DNA of 64,000 nt from CBDEGU01 sp965238045. Its GTDB lineage: Bacteria > Acidobacteriota > Terriglobia > Bryobacterales > UBA6623. The notes beneath the pieces are model-generated. The model was not told the origin of the DNA. It did no database searches and was given only the letters and a program-made list of their open reading frames with translations. The translations under genes were made by a program, and so were the position numbers. Where the stretch lies: the NCBI GenBank assembly GCA_965238045.1, contig CBDEGU010000012.1:1364001-1428000 (forward strand), written 5' to 3'. Below, in pieces: positions 9,090 to 17,653 of the stretch (position 1 is the first letter of the stretch; each line of letters starts with the position of its first letter).

Positions 9090-9764
9090 ATGAACGCAGG
9101 CGGCCTTCACAAGCTGCCCTTCGGCAACTTGCCGCGCCTGCTGTTGGCCTGGGTCTCGACCGAAGTGGTGCGCACTCAGTCGCGCGAGCTCGTACTAGGG
9201 AAGTCGCTTTCCGAGTTCATGCGGACCCTCGGTATGCAAGATGACAGCGGAAGTCCTCGCGGCGATCGGACGCGGCTCCGCAACCAAATGAAGCGGCTCT
9301 TTGGTTGCAGCGTCTCGCTGATTTACGAGGATGAGCGGGTCACGGCCCGCGCATCGTCGCTTGTAGCCGACCGCGCCGAGTTCTGGTGGAACGAGCGCAA
9401 GCCCGATGAGCCGGTGCTTTTTAATAGCAAGATTCGCCTGGGCGAAGACTTATTTAACGAGATTATCAACCATCCAGTACCGCTCGACATGAACACCCTC
9501 ACGGCGCTCAAACGCTCCGCCTTGGGCCTCGATCTGTACCTCTGGCTTGCCTGGCGGCAGGTCTACCGGCAGTTCGGAGCGCACCCGGACAACGCCAGCG
9601 ACAAGCGCACCGTCCTAAACTTCCGAAGCAAGGTGCTGCGCGAGTTGAAGAAGATCAAGATGGCCTGGCCGGACCTGAACTACACCACGGCTCCGGGTGT
9701 CTTGATACTCTTGCCCTCGACACCGGCGATCGCGCCGCTCAATCAAGGCCAGTTAACAAGCTAA
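9090..9764 (+). pseudogene. plasmid RepA-like replication initiator, 5'-truncated
   Basis: The 224 residues from ATG 9090 match the core of the plasmid-encoded RepA family as I remember it: LPFGNLPRLLLAW, EVVRTQSRELVLGKSLSEFM, MKRLFGCSVSLIYED and LDLYLWLAWR. The usual ~80 N-terminal residues are missing. The reading frame instead emerges from the inverted repeat of the IS21-like element ending at 9086. It is therefore probably a non-functional relic of an integrated plasmid, although the C-terminal half is intact. No iteron array is obvious nearby. Confidence 0.7.
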
Positions 9765-10063
9765 TCTCCCCTTTCCTGACCTCTCAGCGGCCCGTCAGCG
9801 GCCTTTGCGCTCCGGGTTGGACTCTCGGTATCCCCCGCGCCTCCTTGAATCGTCAGAAGAGGGTATCAGGCAGATTGGTGCGATTTTGCACGCTAAGACC
9901 GTGAGCGCGAACCGTCGTAAAACCGGTCGGTTCCGCGACAGGTAACGGGGAAGGCTCTCCAATCCGCGCTAGTGCTGGTGCAACTTGCCGTCAGCTTGTA
10001 CAACATCGGCATGCCTTGCAAAGATAGACTGGCCCAATGACCGGGAAATAATGCCAATAAGCT
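9765..10063. other. intergenic, no gene recognised
   Basis: About 300 bp between the RepA remnant and IS1182 copy 1. The minus strand holds an open stretch that could extend the IS3 transposase remnant lying on the other side of IS1182 (11645-11893), but it shows no recognisable integrase residues. I see no iterons, tRNA or promoter. Confidence 0.3.
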
Positions 10064-10067
10064 CTAG

Positions 10068-11640
10068 GAGCCTGTCCGAGTATTGGTCATTTTCTTCTTT
10101 GAGAAAAAACACAAGTGGGCGATAATGGTTTATGGGAAAAACTTACCGCCCCTACCTTCCCGAGCAAGAACTGCTGCTGCCTCCTAGTTTGCGCGATTGG
10201 CTGCCGGAAAGCCACCTCGTCTACTTCGTCAGCGACGTGGTCGATCAACTGGATTTGTCGGCGATCGAGAAGGTCTATGAAAAGGAGTGGCGCGGCCAGC
10301 CGCCTTACCATCCGCGGCTGATGGTGAAGCTGCTGCTCTACGGCTACTGCCTGGGGGTGCGTTCCTCGCGCAAGATCGCCGAGCGTCTGGTCGAGGACGT
10401 GCCTTTTCGGGTGTTGGCGGCCGGCAATCAGCCCGACTTCCGCACGATTTCCGACTTTCGCAAGATCCACCTGGAAGCGCTGCACCAGCTGTTCGAGCAG
10501 GTGTTGCGGCTGGCGCTGGAAGCCGGGGCGATGAAGCTGGGTCGGGTGGCGCTGGACGGCACGAAGATGAAAGCCAACGCCTCCAAGTACAAGGCCATGA
10601 GTTGGGGGCGGATGAAGCAAACCGAGCAGCAGATTGCCGCCGAGGTCCAACAGATGCTGACCGAAGCGGAGAGGGCCGATGCCGCCGAGGACGCCCGCTA
10701 CGGGCCTGAGCAGACGGGCCAGGAGCTGCCCGAGGAGTTGCAGCGCCGCCAGACGCGGCTGGAAAAGATTCGGCAAGCCCAGAGAGCCCTAAAACAAAGG
10801 GCGCGCGACAAAGCGGCCGCCCAAGACCACTCAGCCGACGACGTCCGCAAAGCGAAGCCGCGCGACAAGGATCAGTACAACTTCAGCGATCCGGAATCGC
10901 GCATCATGAAAGGCGGCGACGGGTTCTTGCAGGCCTACAACGCGCAGGCGGCGGTGGAGGGGGTCTGTCAGTTGATCGTGGGGCAGACGGTGACGCAGGC
11001 GGCGAACGACAAACAACAACTGCAGCCGCTGCTCGAAGCGGTCGAGCAGCAGGCGGGGCAGCGGCCACAACAAGTGTTGGCCGACAGCGGCTATTGTTCG
11101 GAGCAGAATCCGCAATCTTTGGAATCGGCCGCCGCGCCGGAGAACAAGATTGAGGCTTACATCGCCACGAAGAAAGACAAGCACGGGGAGCGGCCACCGC
11201 CAGCGAAGCGCGGACCCTTGCGGCGGGGAGCAACGCGGCTGGAGCGGATGAAACGCAAATTGCAGACGCGGGCTGGAGCGAAGGTTTACGCCCAACGCAA
11301 GGGGATCGTCGAGCCGGTGTTTGGTCAGATCAAACAGGGGCGCGGGATGCGAGGGTTTCTCTTGCGCGGGTTGGAGAAGGTGCGCGGCGAATGGGCGTTG
11401 ATTTGCCTGACGCACAACATATTGAAGATGCACACCCTCTGCCATGGATAGCAAGAAGGAAATGCGGTTCGAAGAGTTCGCGGAGGCTTCTGCGGGGCGC
11501 GAGAAACTGCTGCCAGGCGGTGTTTGTCCATCCCGCCCGACTTCGACCGCCCGAGCCCTGCCTTTGCCGAACGAGTAAATCTCCCGCCGGAAATTCAACC
11601 CAGCACCAAAACCGTGCCAAGCTGATACTCGGACGAACTC
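10068..11640 (+). mobile_element. IS1182-family insertion sequence, copy 1
   Basis: A 1573-bp element with ends GAGCCTGTCCGAGTAT and, on the complement, GAGTTCGTCCGAGTAT. It is flanked by a 4-bp CTAG duplication (10064-10067 and 11641-11644). A second copy at 42437-44009 has the same length, orientation and target tetranucleotide. I noted only two base differences: TAATGG/TAACGG about 50 bp inside the left end, and ACGAACTCC/ACGGACTCC at the right end. It separates an IS3 remnant from upstream intergenic DNA. Confidence 0.93.
10132..11451 (+). CDS. IS1182-family transposase, copy 1
   Basis: A 439-residue DDE transposase. The N-terminal domain (RPYLPEQELLLPPSLRDWLP ... YHPRLMVKLLLYGYCLG) is the DUF772-type region of IS1182 proteins. 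Catalytic residues are likely D in VALDGTKMKANAS, D in VLADSGYCSEQN and E in KGIVEPVFGQIKQGRGM. The coiled-coil-like, charged insert at residues ~160-260 is usual for the family. Protein-identical to the copy at 42501. Confidence 0.93.
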   Translation: MGKTYRPYLPEQELLLPPSLRDWLPESHLVYFVSDVVDQLDLSAIEKVYEKEWRGQPPYHPRLMVKLLLYGYCLGVRSSRKIAERLVEDVPFRVLAAGNQPDFRTISDFRKIHLEALHQLFEQVLRLALEAGAMKLGRVALDGTKMKANASKYKAMSWGRMKQTEQQIAAEVQQMLTEAERADAAEDARYGPEQTGQELPEELQRRQTRLEKIRQAQRALKQRARDKAAAQDHSADDVRKAKPRDKDQYNFSDPESRIMKGGDGFLQAYNAQAAVEGVCQLIVGQTVTQAANDKQQLQPLLEAVEQQAGQRPQQVLADSGYCSEQNPQSLESAAAPENKIEAYIATKKDKHGERPPPAKRGPLRRGATRLERMKRKLQTRAGAKVYAQRKGIVEPVFGQIKQGRGMRGFLLRGLEKVRGEWALICLTHNILKMHTLCHG

Positions 11641-11644
11641 CTAG

Positions 11645-11893
11645 CAGCCCCCTTCTGGGCAACTCAGTTTTTATGTTCGGACCCGCGGCCCAGCCCACCC
11701 CCCGCCGCGAAAACACGTCTAACGCCGCTGCCACATAGACGAAGCGGCTTGCCAATCGCACGTTGCCGATCACGGAGGTCCGCAGTGGATTCGGACCCTG
11801 GGATCTGAAATAGTGCTTCGGGTTTCCATAACGCCGCGCCGCGAGCTTCGAATCGGTCGTTCGCGGTGGAGTGGACCGCTGCGGCGAGGCCAA
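11645..11893 (-). pseudogene. IS3-family transposase (integrase core) remnant
   Basis: The minus strand encodes NPLRTSVIGNVRLASRFVYV followed by AAALDVFSRRGVGWAAGPNIKTEL. This matches the start of the rve integrase core of IS3-family OrfB (typically NQLW..DITYV....FVYLA.VLD.FSRR.VGWA). The catalytic D of the first motif appears lost in the degenerate TSVIGNV. The fragment is cut by IS1182 copy 1 and its 5' part is unrecognisable, so it is a decayed remnant. Confidence 0.6.
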
Positions 11894-12093
11894 GAAATTG
11901 GGTTCGTTTGATTTTTCGGTTTGGCGGGGCGCGCTGCTCGGCCGGTGGTGCGCCGCGCCGATCTTTGGCGGTGGCGGCTCGGTTTCTCGGGCTTCGCTGC
12001 TCGGGAGGCGGGTGTTTGGCTGACTAGGCGAGGCTCCGCGCGCTAAACTGTCGAATTACGCAGGATAGAATCGAGTCCTCAGGGAGCAGGCTT
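11894..12093. other. intergenic / probable promoter region
   Basis: About 200 bp of GC-rich DNA with no gene. It ends in a strong ribosome-binding site (AGGGAGCAGG, 12079-12088) serving the lipoprotein gene. No clear sigma-70 hexamers are visible. Confidence 0.3.
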
Positions 12094-13122
12094 ATGTATC
12101 CAGCGCTTCGGCACGTCTATCGTACGTTGCATCGCGCATTGCAGCATCGTCGATCGCAGCATCGCGCATCGCAGTACCGCTCATCGCAGCATCGTCCATT
12201 GCAGCATCGTTTGTCGCATCGTTTCGCAACAGGGATGGTGTGTTTCGCCCTGTTGCTTACGCCCGCCTGCGGGGGCGGCACAGAACAGTCCGAGCAGTCC
12301 GGGGAGGCCGAGCAAGGCGAGGCGGCTGCTAGCGAGGCGCTGAAGGCGGCTTTGACTTTTCATGCATCGTTTGAGGACGGGCCGAACGCGGCGTTTGCGT
12401 TGGGTGACCGGCAAATTTATACGGCTCCATCTTACAAAGAGCAAGAGCTGGCGACTCCAGGGATCGGGAGTCTGGATATCGAGATTGCTGAAGATGCGGG
12501 GCGGTTCGGCTACGGACTCAAGTTCAAGAAGAAGAATACCCAGGCCGTTTTCTACCGGGGCGAAAAGAACATTCCGTTCACCGAAAACGACTGGAGCGGA
12601 TCGGTGTCGTACTGGCTTAGCCTGAGCCCGGACGAAGATCTCGAACCCGGTTTCTGCGATCCGGTCCAGATTACCGACTCGGCGTACAACGACAGCGCGG
12701 TCTGGTGCGACTTCACCAAGGACGATAAGCCGCGGCACTTCCGTCTCGGCGTGTTCGGCGATCTCAAGGCCTGGAATCCGGAAAACAATCCGGCCGGGGA
12801 GGACCCGCGTTTTCTGAATCGTCTGGTGGTGGTGAACCCCACGCCGTTCGAGCGCGGCAAGTGGACGCATGTCGTGGCCACGTATTCGGCGCTCGGAACC
12901 GCGGCCGGGACAGCCAAACTCTATCTGAACGGCGAGCTGCAAGGGACGAGCGAGAACATCAGCGAGGCCTTCACCTGGGATATGGAAAAAGCGGCGTTTC
13001 GCATCGGCGTGGGCTACGTGGGGCGCTTTGACGAAGCCGCGCTGTTCAGCAGGGCGCTGACGGCTGAGGAAGTGAAGGCCCTCTATGAGCTGGAAGACGG
13101 CGTTGCGTCGCTGCATCCATAG
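12094..13122 (+). CDS. LamG-like jelly-roll lipoprotein
   Basis: A predicted exported lipoprotein of 342 residues. A lipobox (LLLTPAC, Cys59) follows a hydrophobic stretch and leads into a Glu/Gln/Ser-rich linker. Residues ~85-335 have the features of a concanavalin-like LamG fold (ALTFHASFEDG, GYGLKFKKKN, GKWTHVVATYS, AKLYLNGEL, GRFDEAALFSRALTAEEV). Such domains bind sugars or proteins at the cell surface. The ATG at 12094 has the best Shine-Dalgarno, but it adds a 47-residue His/Arg/Ser/Gln-rich leader made of short DNA repeats before the signal peptide. ATG 12235 (MVCFALLLTPAC) gives a conventional signal. Which start is used is unsettled. Confidence 0.8.
   Translation: MYPALRHVYRTLHRALQHRRSQHRASQYRSSQHRPLQHRLSHRFATGMVCFALLLTPACGGGTEQSEQSGEAEQGEAAASEALKAALTFHASFEDGPNAAFALGDRQIYTAPSYKEQELATPGIGSLDIEIAEDAGRFGYGLKFKKKNTQAVFYRGEKNIPFTENDWSGSVSYWLSLSPDEDLEPGFCDPVQITDSAYNDSAVWCDFTKDDKPRHFRLGVFGDLKAWNPENNPAGEDPRFLNRLVVVNPTPFERGKWTHVVATYSALGTAAGTAKLYLNGELQGTSENISEAFTWDMEKAAFRIGVGYVGRFDEAALFSRALTAEEVKALYELEDGVASLHP
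12130..12222 (+). repeat. short degenerate CAGCATCG-type tandem repeats
   Basis: About nine imperfect repeats of a GCAGCATCGn-like 9-10-mer lie inside the 5' end of the LamG lipoprotein gene. They encode QHR/SQH-type residues upstream of the signal peptide. The unit length is a multiple of three in most copies, so the frame is kept. Confidence 0.6.
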
Positions 13123-13258
13123 AGCAGGGTTCCATAGAGAACGTTTTCATTCGGAAGATGGATGAGAGGCGGGGATCTTCGCAGGCCGAGACGCCGGCGG
13201 AGCCCGGGAACACCAGAGAAGCCCGGCAATCCAGGGAAGCAGGGAAGGGGGTGCCGTG

Positions 13259-13426
13259 ATGGCACAGCAGGAACAGCGTTTCAAACATAAGATCATCTGC
13301 GACTGCGGCGCGGAGCTTGAGATTGTGGCCGTCACCCGGTACGAAGAAGGCCAGATGGGAATGACCAAGCAGTCGATCGAGGGAAAGGAGTTCTGGCAGC
13401 ATATGCTGCATTGCCTAGGGGAGTGA
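13259..13426 (+). CDS. small CxC/HxxxHC protein
   Basis: A 55-residue ORF starting at ATG 13259 behind a strong purine-rich ribosome-binding site (GGGAAGGGGG, about 7 nt upstream). It has a CDC near residue 15 and an HMLHC near the C-terminus, a plausible single zinc site. It ends LGE-stop at 13426. It lies 136 bp after the lipoprotein and 95 bp before the TRAP binding protein, all on the same strand. An upstream frame of 33 codons (13158-13259) overlaps its start as TGATG, which may be coincidence. Function unknown. Confidence 0.6.
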   Translation: MAQQEQRFKHKIICDCGAELEIVAVTRYEEGQMGMTKQSIEGKEFWQHMLHCLGE

Positions 13427-13521
13427 CGGTCCAAGCGGTCTCGGGCACAGGGTTCTCGGGCACAGCGGTCTCGCCGGGTCTTGCTTGCTGCCCCTCGCCT
13501 GGCCCGCGGCCTTCTTTCAAC

Positions 13522-14565
13522 ATGAATCGCTCGCCTATGACGACCATTCGCGTCGCGCTGCTGGTTGCCGCGCTTGTGGGGCTTGCGGCCATGACGCCGG
13601 GCTGCGGGGCTGTTTTTTCGGGAAATTCTTCGGGGGAGGCCCGATCTCCTCATCTGATTACGCTCGCCGGCGCCGGACCGCAGGGCCGCTACTTCAAGGA
13701 AGTGGCGGTCATGGCCAAGACGCTGACCCTCAAGATGCCCGACGTGATCGCCAACGGCGTGATCGGCAAGGGCATGTCGGTAGGTAATATCAAGCGCGTC
13801 GCCGCCGGCCGTATCGATGCCGGACGCTGCTTCCGGTTCGATTTCGAAAACGCCATCCACCGCCGCGTCCACTTTGCGGGGCAGGGGCCGGTGGCGGTTG
13901 ACTACGACAATGTGCGGGTATGGATGAAGCTGGGCACGCATCTGTTTCGCGTCGTCGCCTCCAGCGACATCAAGACCTACGCCGACCTCAAGGGCCGCAA
14001 GGTGGTCGTTGGAGGCAGGGGGACCGGCGAAGAGGTGCTGGCGGAGACGATTCTCGGCTACTTCGGCGTGAATCGCGACAACACCAGGTTTCTCTACATT
14101 GAGCGGACCGACGGCCAGCAGGCTCTCGCGAATCATCAGGTGGACGCGGTGGCGTTTGCCTACTCGCGCAACAATCGCGGGCATCTCTCGCCCGTATTCG
14201 CGGCCCGAGAGCTGGGCGCGGACGTTGATTTCGTCGAGCCCGAGGCCGAGGGCACCGCGAATCTGCTGGCGGCCGAGTCGGCGTTTATTCTCGACAAGGG
14301 CGGCGAGCCGGTCTTCGGGCGTCCGGATCTGCGCGGGATCGGCTTTCATACGTGTCTGGTGATCCGGGCCGATCTGCCCGAGGATCTGGTCTACCGCATG
14401 ACCAAGACTTTGTTTGAAAACTGGGAAGAGATGGAAGAGACCCTGCCGTGGTGGAAGGACCCAGGCGAGGCGGATCTCGGCTCGGTTGCGCAAATGAAGC
14501 CCTTGCCCTATCATCCAGGCGCGGAGCGATATTACCGGGAGCGGCGGGTGTGGGACAAATGGTGA
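13522..14565 (+). CDS. TAXI-family TRAP transporter substrate-binding lipoprotein
   Basis: A 347-residue TAXI-type solute receptor. The ATG at 13522 leads to a signal peptide with lipobox MTPGC (Cys28); ATG 13537 is the alternative, and neither has a strong Shine-Dalgarno. An in-frame start at 13411 would overlap the upstream small gene and is unlikely. Family features include LAGAGPQGRYFKEVAVMAK at the start of the mature domain, the VGNIKRVAAGRIDAG region, and SSDIKTYADLKGRKVVVGGRGTG..VLAETIL. It would capture a carboxylate-type solute outside the inner membrane for the adjacent permease 60 bp downstream. The substrate cannot be told. Confidence 0.88.
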   Translation: MNRSPMTTIRVALLVAALVGLAAMTPGCGAVFSGNSSGEARSPHLITLAGAGPQGRYFKEVAVMAKTLTLKMPDVIANGVIGKGMSVGNIKRVAAGRIDAGRCFRFDFENAIHRRVHFAGQGPVAVDYDNVRVWMKLGTHLFRVVASSDIKTYADLKGRKVVVGGRGTGEEVLAETILGYFGVNRDNTRFLYIERTDGQQALANHQVDAVAFAYSRNNRGHLSPVFAARELGADVDFVEPEAEGTANLLAAESAFILDKGGEPVFGRPDLRGIGFHTCLVIRADLPEDLVYRMTKTLFENWEEMEETLPWWKDPGEADLGSVAQMKPLPYHPGAERYYRERRVWDKW

Positions 14566-14626
14566 CTCCATCGCCGTTAAGCGGGTTGCCGCCGATCGTG
14601 TTCTTCCCCTCTCACACCAGCCGCGC

Positions 14627-16516
14627 ATGAAGTCAACCGCCACCGCCACCACGCCAAGACTGCTTGGGCGCGTCCATCGCTTCGCGGTGGTCGCGTTTGT
14701 TTGCCTGGCCAGCGGATTCGCGCTCTATACCGGGGCCACGGGTCCTTTTCAGGCCGCGGTGCAGCGGGGTATTTTTCTTCTGCTGACGCTGCCGCTCGTT
14801 TTCTTGATGATCCCCTCGGGGCTGACCCGGCGCGGGGCGAGCGAGCAAGTCCAGGGTCTTGCGCTCAGCGGTCTCTCCCTGCTCGTGCTGGGCTGGACCC
14901 TGGCGGACTACGAGCGGCTCTATTCCGAACCGTTCATTGAGACGCCGGACGTGTGGCTGGGCGTGCTGGGTCTGGCGCTGGTGCTCGAAGCGGTGAGGCG
15001 CACGGCGGGAGCGGCGGTGTCGTTGCTGCTGCTGGGCTTTCTCGGATACGCGGTCGCCGGTCCCTGGATTCCGGGCGATGCCCTGCGCCACGCCGGGCTG
15101 AGCCTGGCCGATACGGTCAGCATCGTTTTCTACGGAACCTTCGGAGTTTTTGGGACGCCGCTGGGCGTCTGCGCGACCTTTATCGTCGTGATTATCATGC
15201 TGGGGGCGTTTCTGACCTCAACCGGCGGGGCCGAGATGTTCATGAATATCGGCAAGGCAGTCGCCGGAGGTTTCGTGGGCGGCCCGGCCAAGGTGGCCGT
15301 GGTGAGTTCCTCGCTGATGGGCATGGTGACCGGCGCGACGGTGGCGAATGTGGCCACGACCGGGGCGGTGACGATCCCGATGATGATCCGCTCGGGCTAC
15401 GAGCCGCGCTTCGCCGCGGCGGTCGAGGCGCTGGCTTCCTCCGGCGGACAGCTGATGCCGCCAATCATGGGCGCGGCGGCGTTCGTGATGATCGACTACC
15501 TCAATATTTCCTATGCCGAGTTGATGTTTCACGCCATCGTGCCGGCGTTGCTGTTTTTCTTCTCCATCCTGACGATCGTGCATTTCCGGTCGGTCAAGGA
15601 CGGCGTGCGGCCGGTAAGCGGCGAAGCGTCGCCCTCTTTTATCGGGGAACTCGCCAAGCGCGGCAACATGCTGATTCCGATCGGCGTGCTTGTGGCCCTG
15701 CTAATGCTGCAATTCAGCGTAATGTATGCCGCGCTCTTGTCGGTTTTCAGCGCCATTGTGGTCTCGTTTCTGCGTCCGGCAACGCGGCTCGGGGCGCGCG
15801 GGTTCTACGAGACTTTCGAGGCGGCCATGCGCGGCATGCTGGCATTGACACCGATTTGCGCCGGGGCGGGCATCATCATCGGCGTCATGACCGCGACGGG
15901 GCTGAATCTGAAAATCACCTATCTGATTGAAGACATCGCGCGCGGCAATCTCTTCGCGACGCTGGTGCTCACGATGGTGGCATGCATCATTCTGGGAATG
16001 GGACTGCCGACCGTGGCGGCCTATGTCGTGCTGGCTTCTCTGATTCCGTCGACTCTCACGGCCTTGGGGGTGTCCGCCATTGCCGCGCATTTATTTCTGT
16101 TCTATTTCGCGATTTTTTCGGCCATCACGCCTCCGGTGTGTACGGGGGCGTACGTCGCGGCGGGCATCGCGAATACGGATCCGGTGCGAACGGGATTCAC
16201 GGCCATGCGGCTGGGCCTGGTCAGTTTTCTGTTGCCGTTTGCGTTCGTCTACGAACCGGCGCTGCTGCTGATCGGTTCGTGGGGGAACATCCTGCTGCAC
16301 ACGGGGTCGTGCGCTCTGGGACTCTATTTTTGGGCGATCGCTCTGGAAGGCTGCTTTCGAAGCGAGATTCCGATGCCTGTGCGGGCAGCACTCTTTATCG
16401 CCGGAGTGATGCTGATTTGGCCGAGCCTGGCGATCTCGGCGGCCGGCGCCGCGCTGGGAGGGCTGACGATTTTCTTGGTCACCCGGGCAACTAGAGTGTC
16501 TGTAGGAAATAGTTAA
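14627..16516 (+). CDS. TRAP transporter permease, fused small (4TM) and large (12TM) subunits
   Basis: A 629-residue, very hydrophobic protein. The first ~150 residues form a DctQ-like four-helix part. The rest resembles a DctM-like large subunit, with conserved stretches VVSSSLMGMVTGATVANVAT, SGGQLMPPIMGAAAFVM and FSAITPPVCTGAYVAAGIA. The fused form normally pairs with TAXI receptors, as here. It would use a sodium or proton gradient to import the solute. It starts at ATG 14627, and its last 26 bp overlap the 3' end of the convergent MBL-fold gene. Confidence 0.92.
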   Translation: MKSTATATTPRLLGRVHRFAVVAFVCLASGFALYTGATGPFQAAVQRGIFLLLTLPLVFLMIPSGLTRRGASEQVQGLALSGLSLLVLGWTLADYERLYSEPFIETPDVWLGVLGLALVLEAVRRTAGAAVSLLLLGFLGYAVAGPWIPGDALRHAGLSLADTVSIVFYGTFGVFGTPLGVCATFIVVIIMLGAFLTSTGGAEMFMNIGKAVAGGFVGGPAKVAVVSSSLMGMVTGATVANVATTGAVTIPMMIRSGYEPRFAAAVEALASSGGQLMPPIMGAAAFVMIDYLNISYAELMFHAIVPALLFFFSILTIVHFRSVKDGVRPVSGEASPSFIGELAKRGNMLIPIGVLVALLMLQFSVMYAALLSVFSAIVVSFLRPATRLGARGFYETFEAAMRGMLALTPICAGAGIIIGVMTATGLNLKITYLIEDIARGNLFATLVLTMVACIILGMGLPTVAAYVVLASLIPSTLTALGVSAIAAHLFLFYFAIFSAITPPVCTGAYVAAGIANTDPVRTGFTAMRLGLVSFLLPFAFVYEPALLLIGSWGNILLHTGSCALGLYFWAIALEGCFRSEIPMPVRAALFIAGVMLIWPSLAISAAGAALGGLTIFLVTRATRVSVGNS

Positions 16517-17123
16517 ACTCCCGCTCGCGGCCGATCGTCGTCGCGGGGCCATGGCCGGGCGTGACCTGGGTGTCGTCGTCGAGCGTGAGAAGTTTATCGC
16601 GGATCGAAACGAGTATCTGATGGCCATCGCCGCCGGGAAGGTCCGTGCGCCCGATGCTGTCGCGGAACAGGGTATCGCCGGCAAGCAATTTCTTCTCGCT
16701 GGGAAGGTGCAAGCTGATGCTGCCTTGCGTGTGCCCTGGCGTATGCAAGACGATCAGCTTGGACGCGGCCAGTTCGATCGTGGCGGCGTCCTGAAGGGTG
16801 ATGTCGATTTCGGTCTCCTCGGGCTCTTCCATTCCAAGAAGCTGCGCTTGCATGGCGAGCTGGGCGCGCAGCGCCAAGTCATTCTCGTTCATATAAACGG
16901 GAGCCTGGGTCTGCCTGCGCAAGCGGGCCGCCGCGCCGATGTGGTCGATGTGCGCATGCGTGATGACAATCCCCGAGACGCGCAGGTGATGACGGTCGAG
17001 AACCTCCTGAATCTTGCCGAGTTCATCGCCTGGATCGACCACGAGCGCCGTTCTGGTTTCTTCATCTCCGAGTATCGAGCAGTTGCATTGCAACGGGCCT
17101 ACGGGGATGACTTCGTGAATCAT
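16491..17123 (-). CDS. MBL-fold metallo-hydrolase (glyoxalase II-like)
   Basis: A 210-residue metallo-beta-lactamase-fold hydrolase. The binuclear metal motif HAHIDH lies at residues 56-61, with further ligands in VLHTPGHTQGS, LLAGDTLF and VTPGHGP. The compact form lacking the C-terminal helical domain is the common YcbL/GloB-like type, which hydrolyses thioesters or similar substrates; the specific substrate is unknown. The start was set at ATG 17123 (MIHEVIPVGPLQCNCS), matching the usual N-terminus; an in-frame codon at 17183 adds an unconserved leader. It is convergent with the TRAP permease. Confidence 0.87.
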   Translation of the reverse strand: MIHEVIPVGPLQCNCSILGDEETRTALVVDPGDELGKIQEVLDRHHLRVSGIVITHAHIDHIGAAARLRRQTQAPVYMNENDLALRAQLAMQAQLLGMEEPEETEIDITLQDAATIELAASKLIVLHTPGHTQGSISLHLPSEKKLLAGDTLFRDSIGRTDLPGGDGHQILVSIRDKLLTLDDDTQVTPGHGPATTIGREREFNYFLQTL

Positions 17124-17221
17124 TGCGGGTATAATAGCAAGTTCCTTTTGGGTGTTTTTTGGGCCGGAGGCTTCGCCTCCCATTGCGTCAAGAATTGGGC
17201 CGAAAAGGGCGGGAGGGCAAT

Positions 17222-17653
17222 GTGATTGACGTACTGTTCCGGTGGCTGCATGTGGGCGCCGCCGCGATTGTGGTGGGCGGGTTCGTCTATGACCGCTTCG
17301 TTCTGGCGCCCGCCATGGAAGCGCTCACCGAAGCCGACCGGGTCAAGCTGCGGGCCCAGCTCGTTGAGCGGCTCCGCCCCATTGCGCTCACCTCGATCGT
17401 CGTGATCATTTTGTCGGGCAGTTACAATTTCTACCTCGCGGTCTCGGCGGGCGTGGACACGGTCTACCATATGGCGTTCGGCATCAAGTTTCTGCTGGCG
17501 CTGCATGTTTTTGGGATGCTGTTCGTGACCACAATACCGCCCAGCGGCGACGCGCGGAAGGATGCCAAGCGGACACGCATGGTGACCGGAGGCGCGATCT
17601 CGGGGCTGATCATCCTGCTGCTCGGCGCCTACTTGAAAAGCCTGCGTCTGTGA
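17222..17653 (+). CDS. small four-helix membrane protein, CopD-like
   Basis: A 143-residue integral membrane protein with about four hydrophobic segments (near residues 5-22, 55-75, 82-102 and 120-140). The pattern WLHVGAAAIVVGGFVYDRFVLAP resembles CopD/DUF2269-type membrane proteins. The start is GTG 17222 with GGGAGGG at 17211-17217; an in-frame ATG at 17159 would only add an unconserved leader. Its stop overlaps the GTG of the YgfZ gene by four bases, indicating an operon. Confidence 0.72.
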   Translation: MIDVLFRWLHVGAAAIVVGGFVYDRFVLAPAMEALTEADRVKLRAQLVERLRPIALTSIVVIILSGSYNFYLAVSAGVDTVYHMAFGIKFLLALHVFGMLFVTTIPPSGDARKDAKRTRMVTGGAISGLIILLLGAYLKSLRL

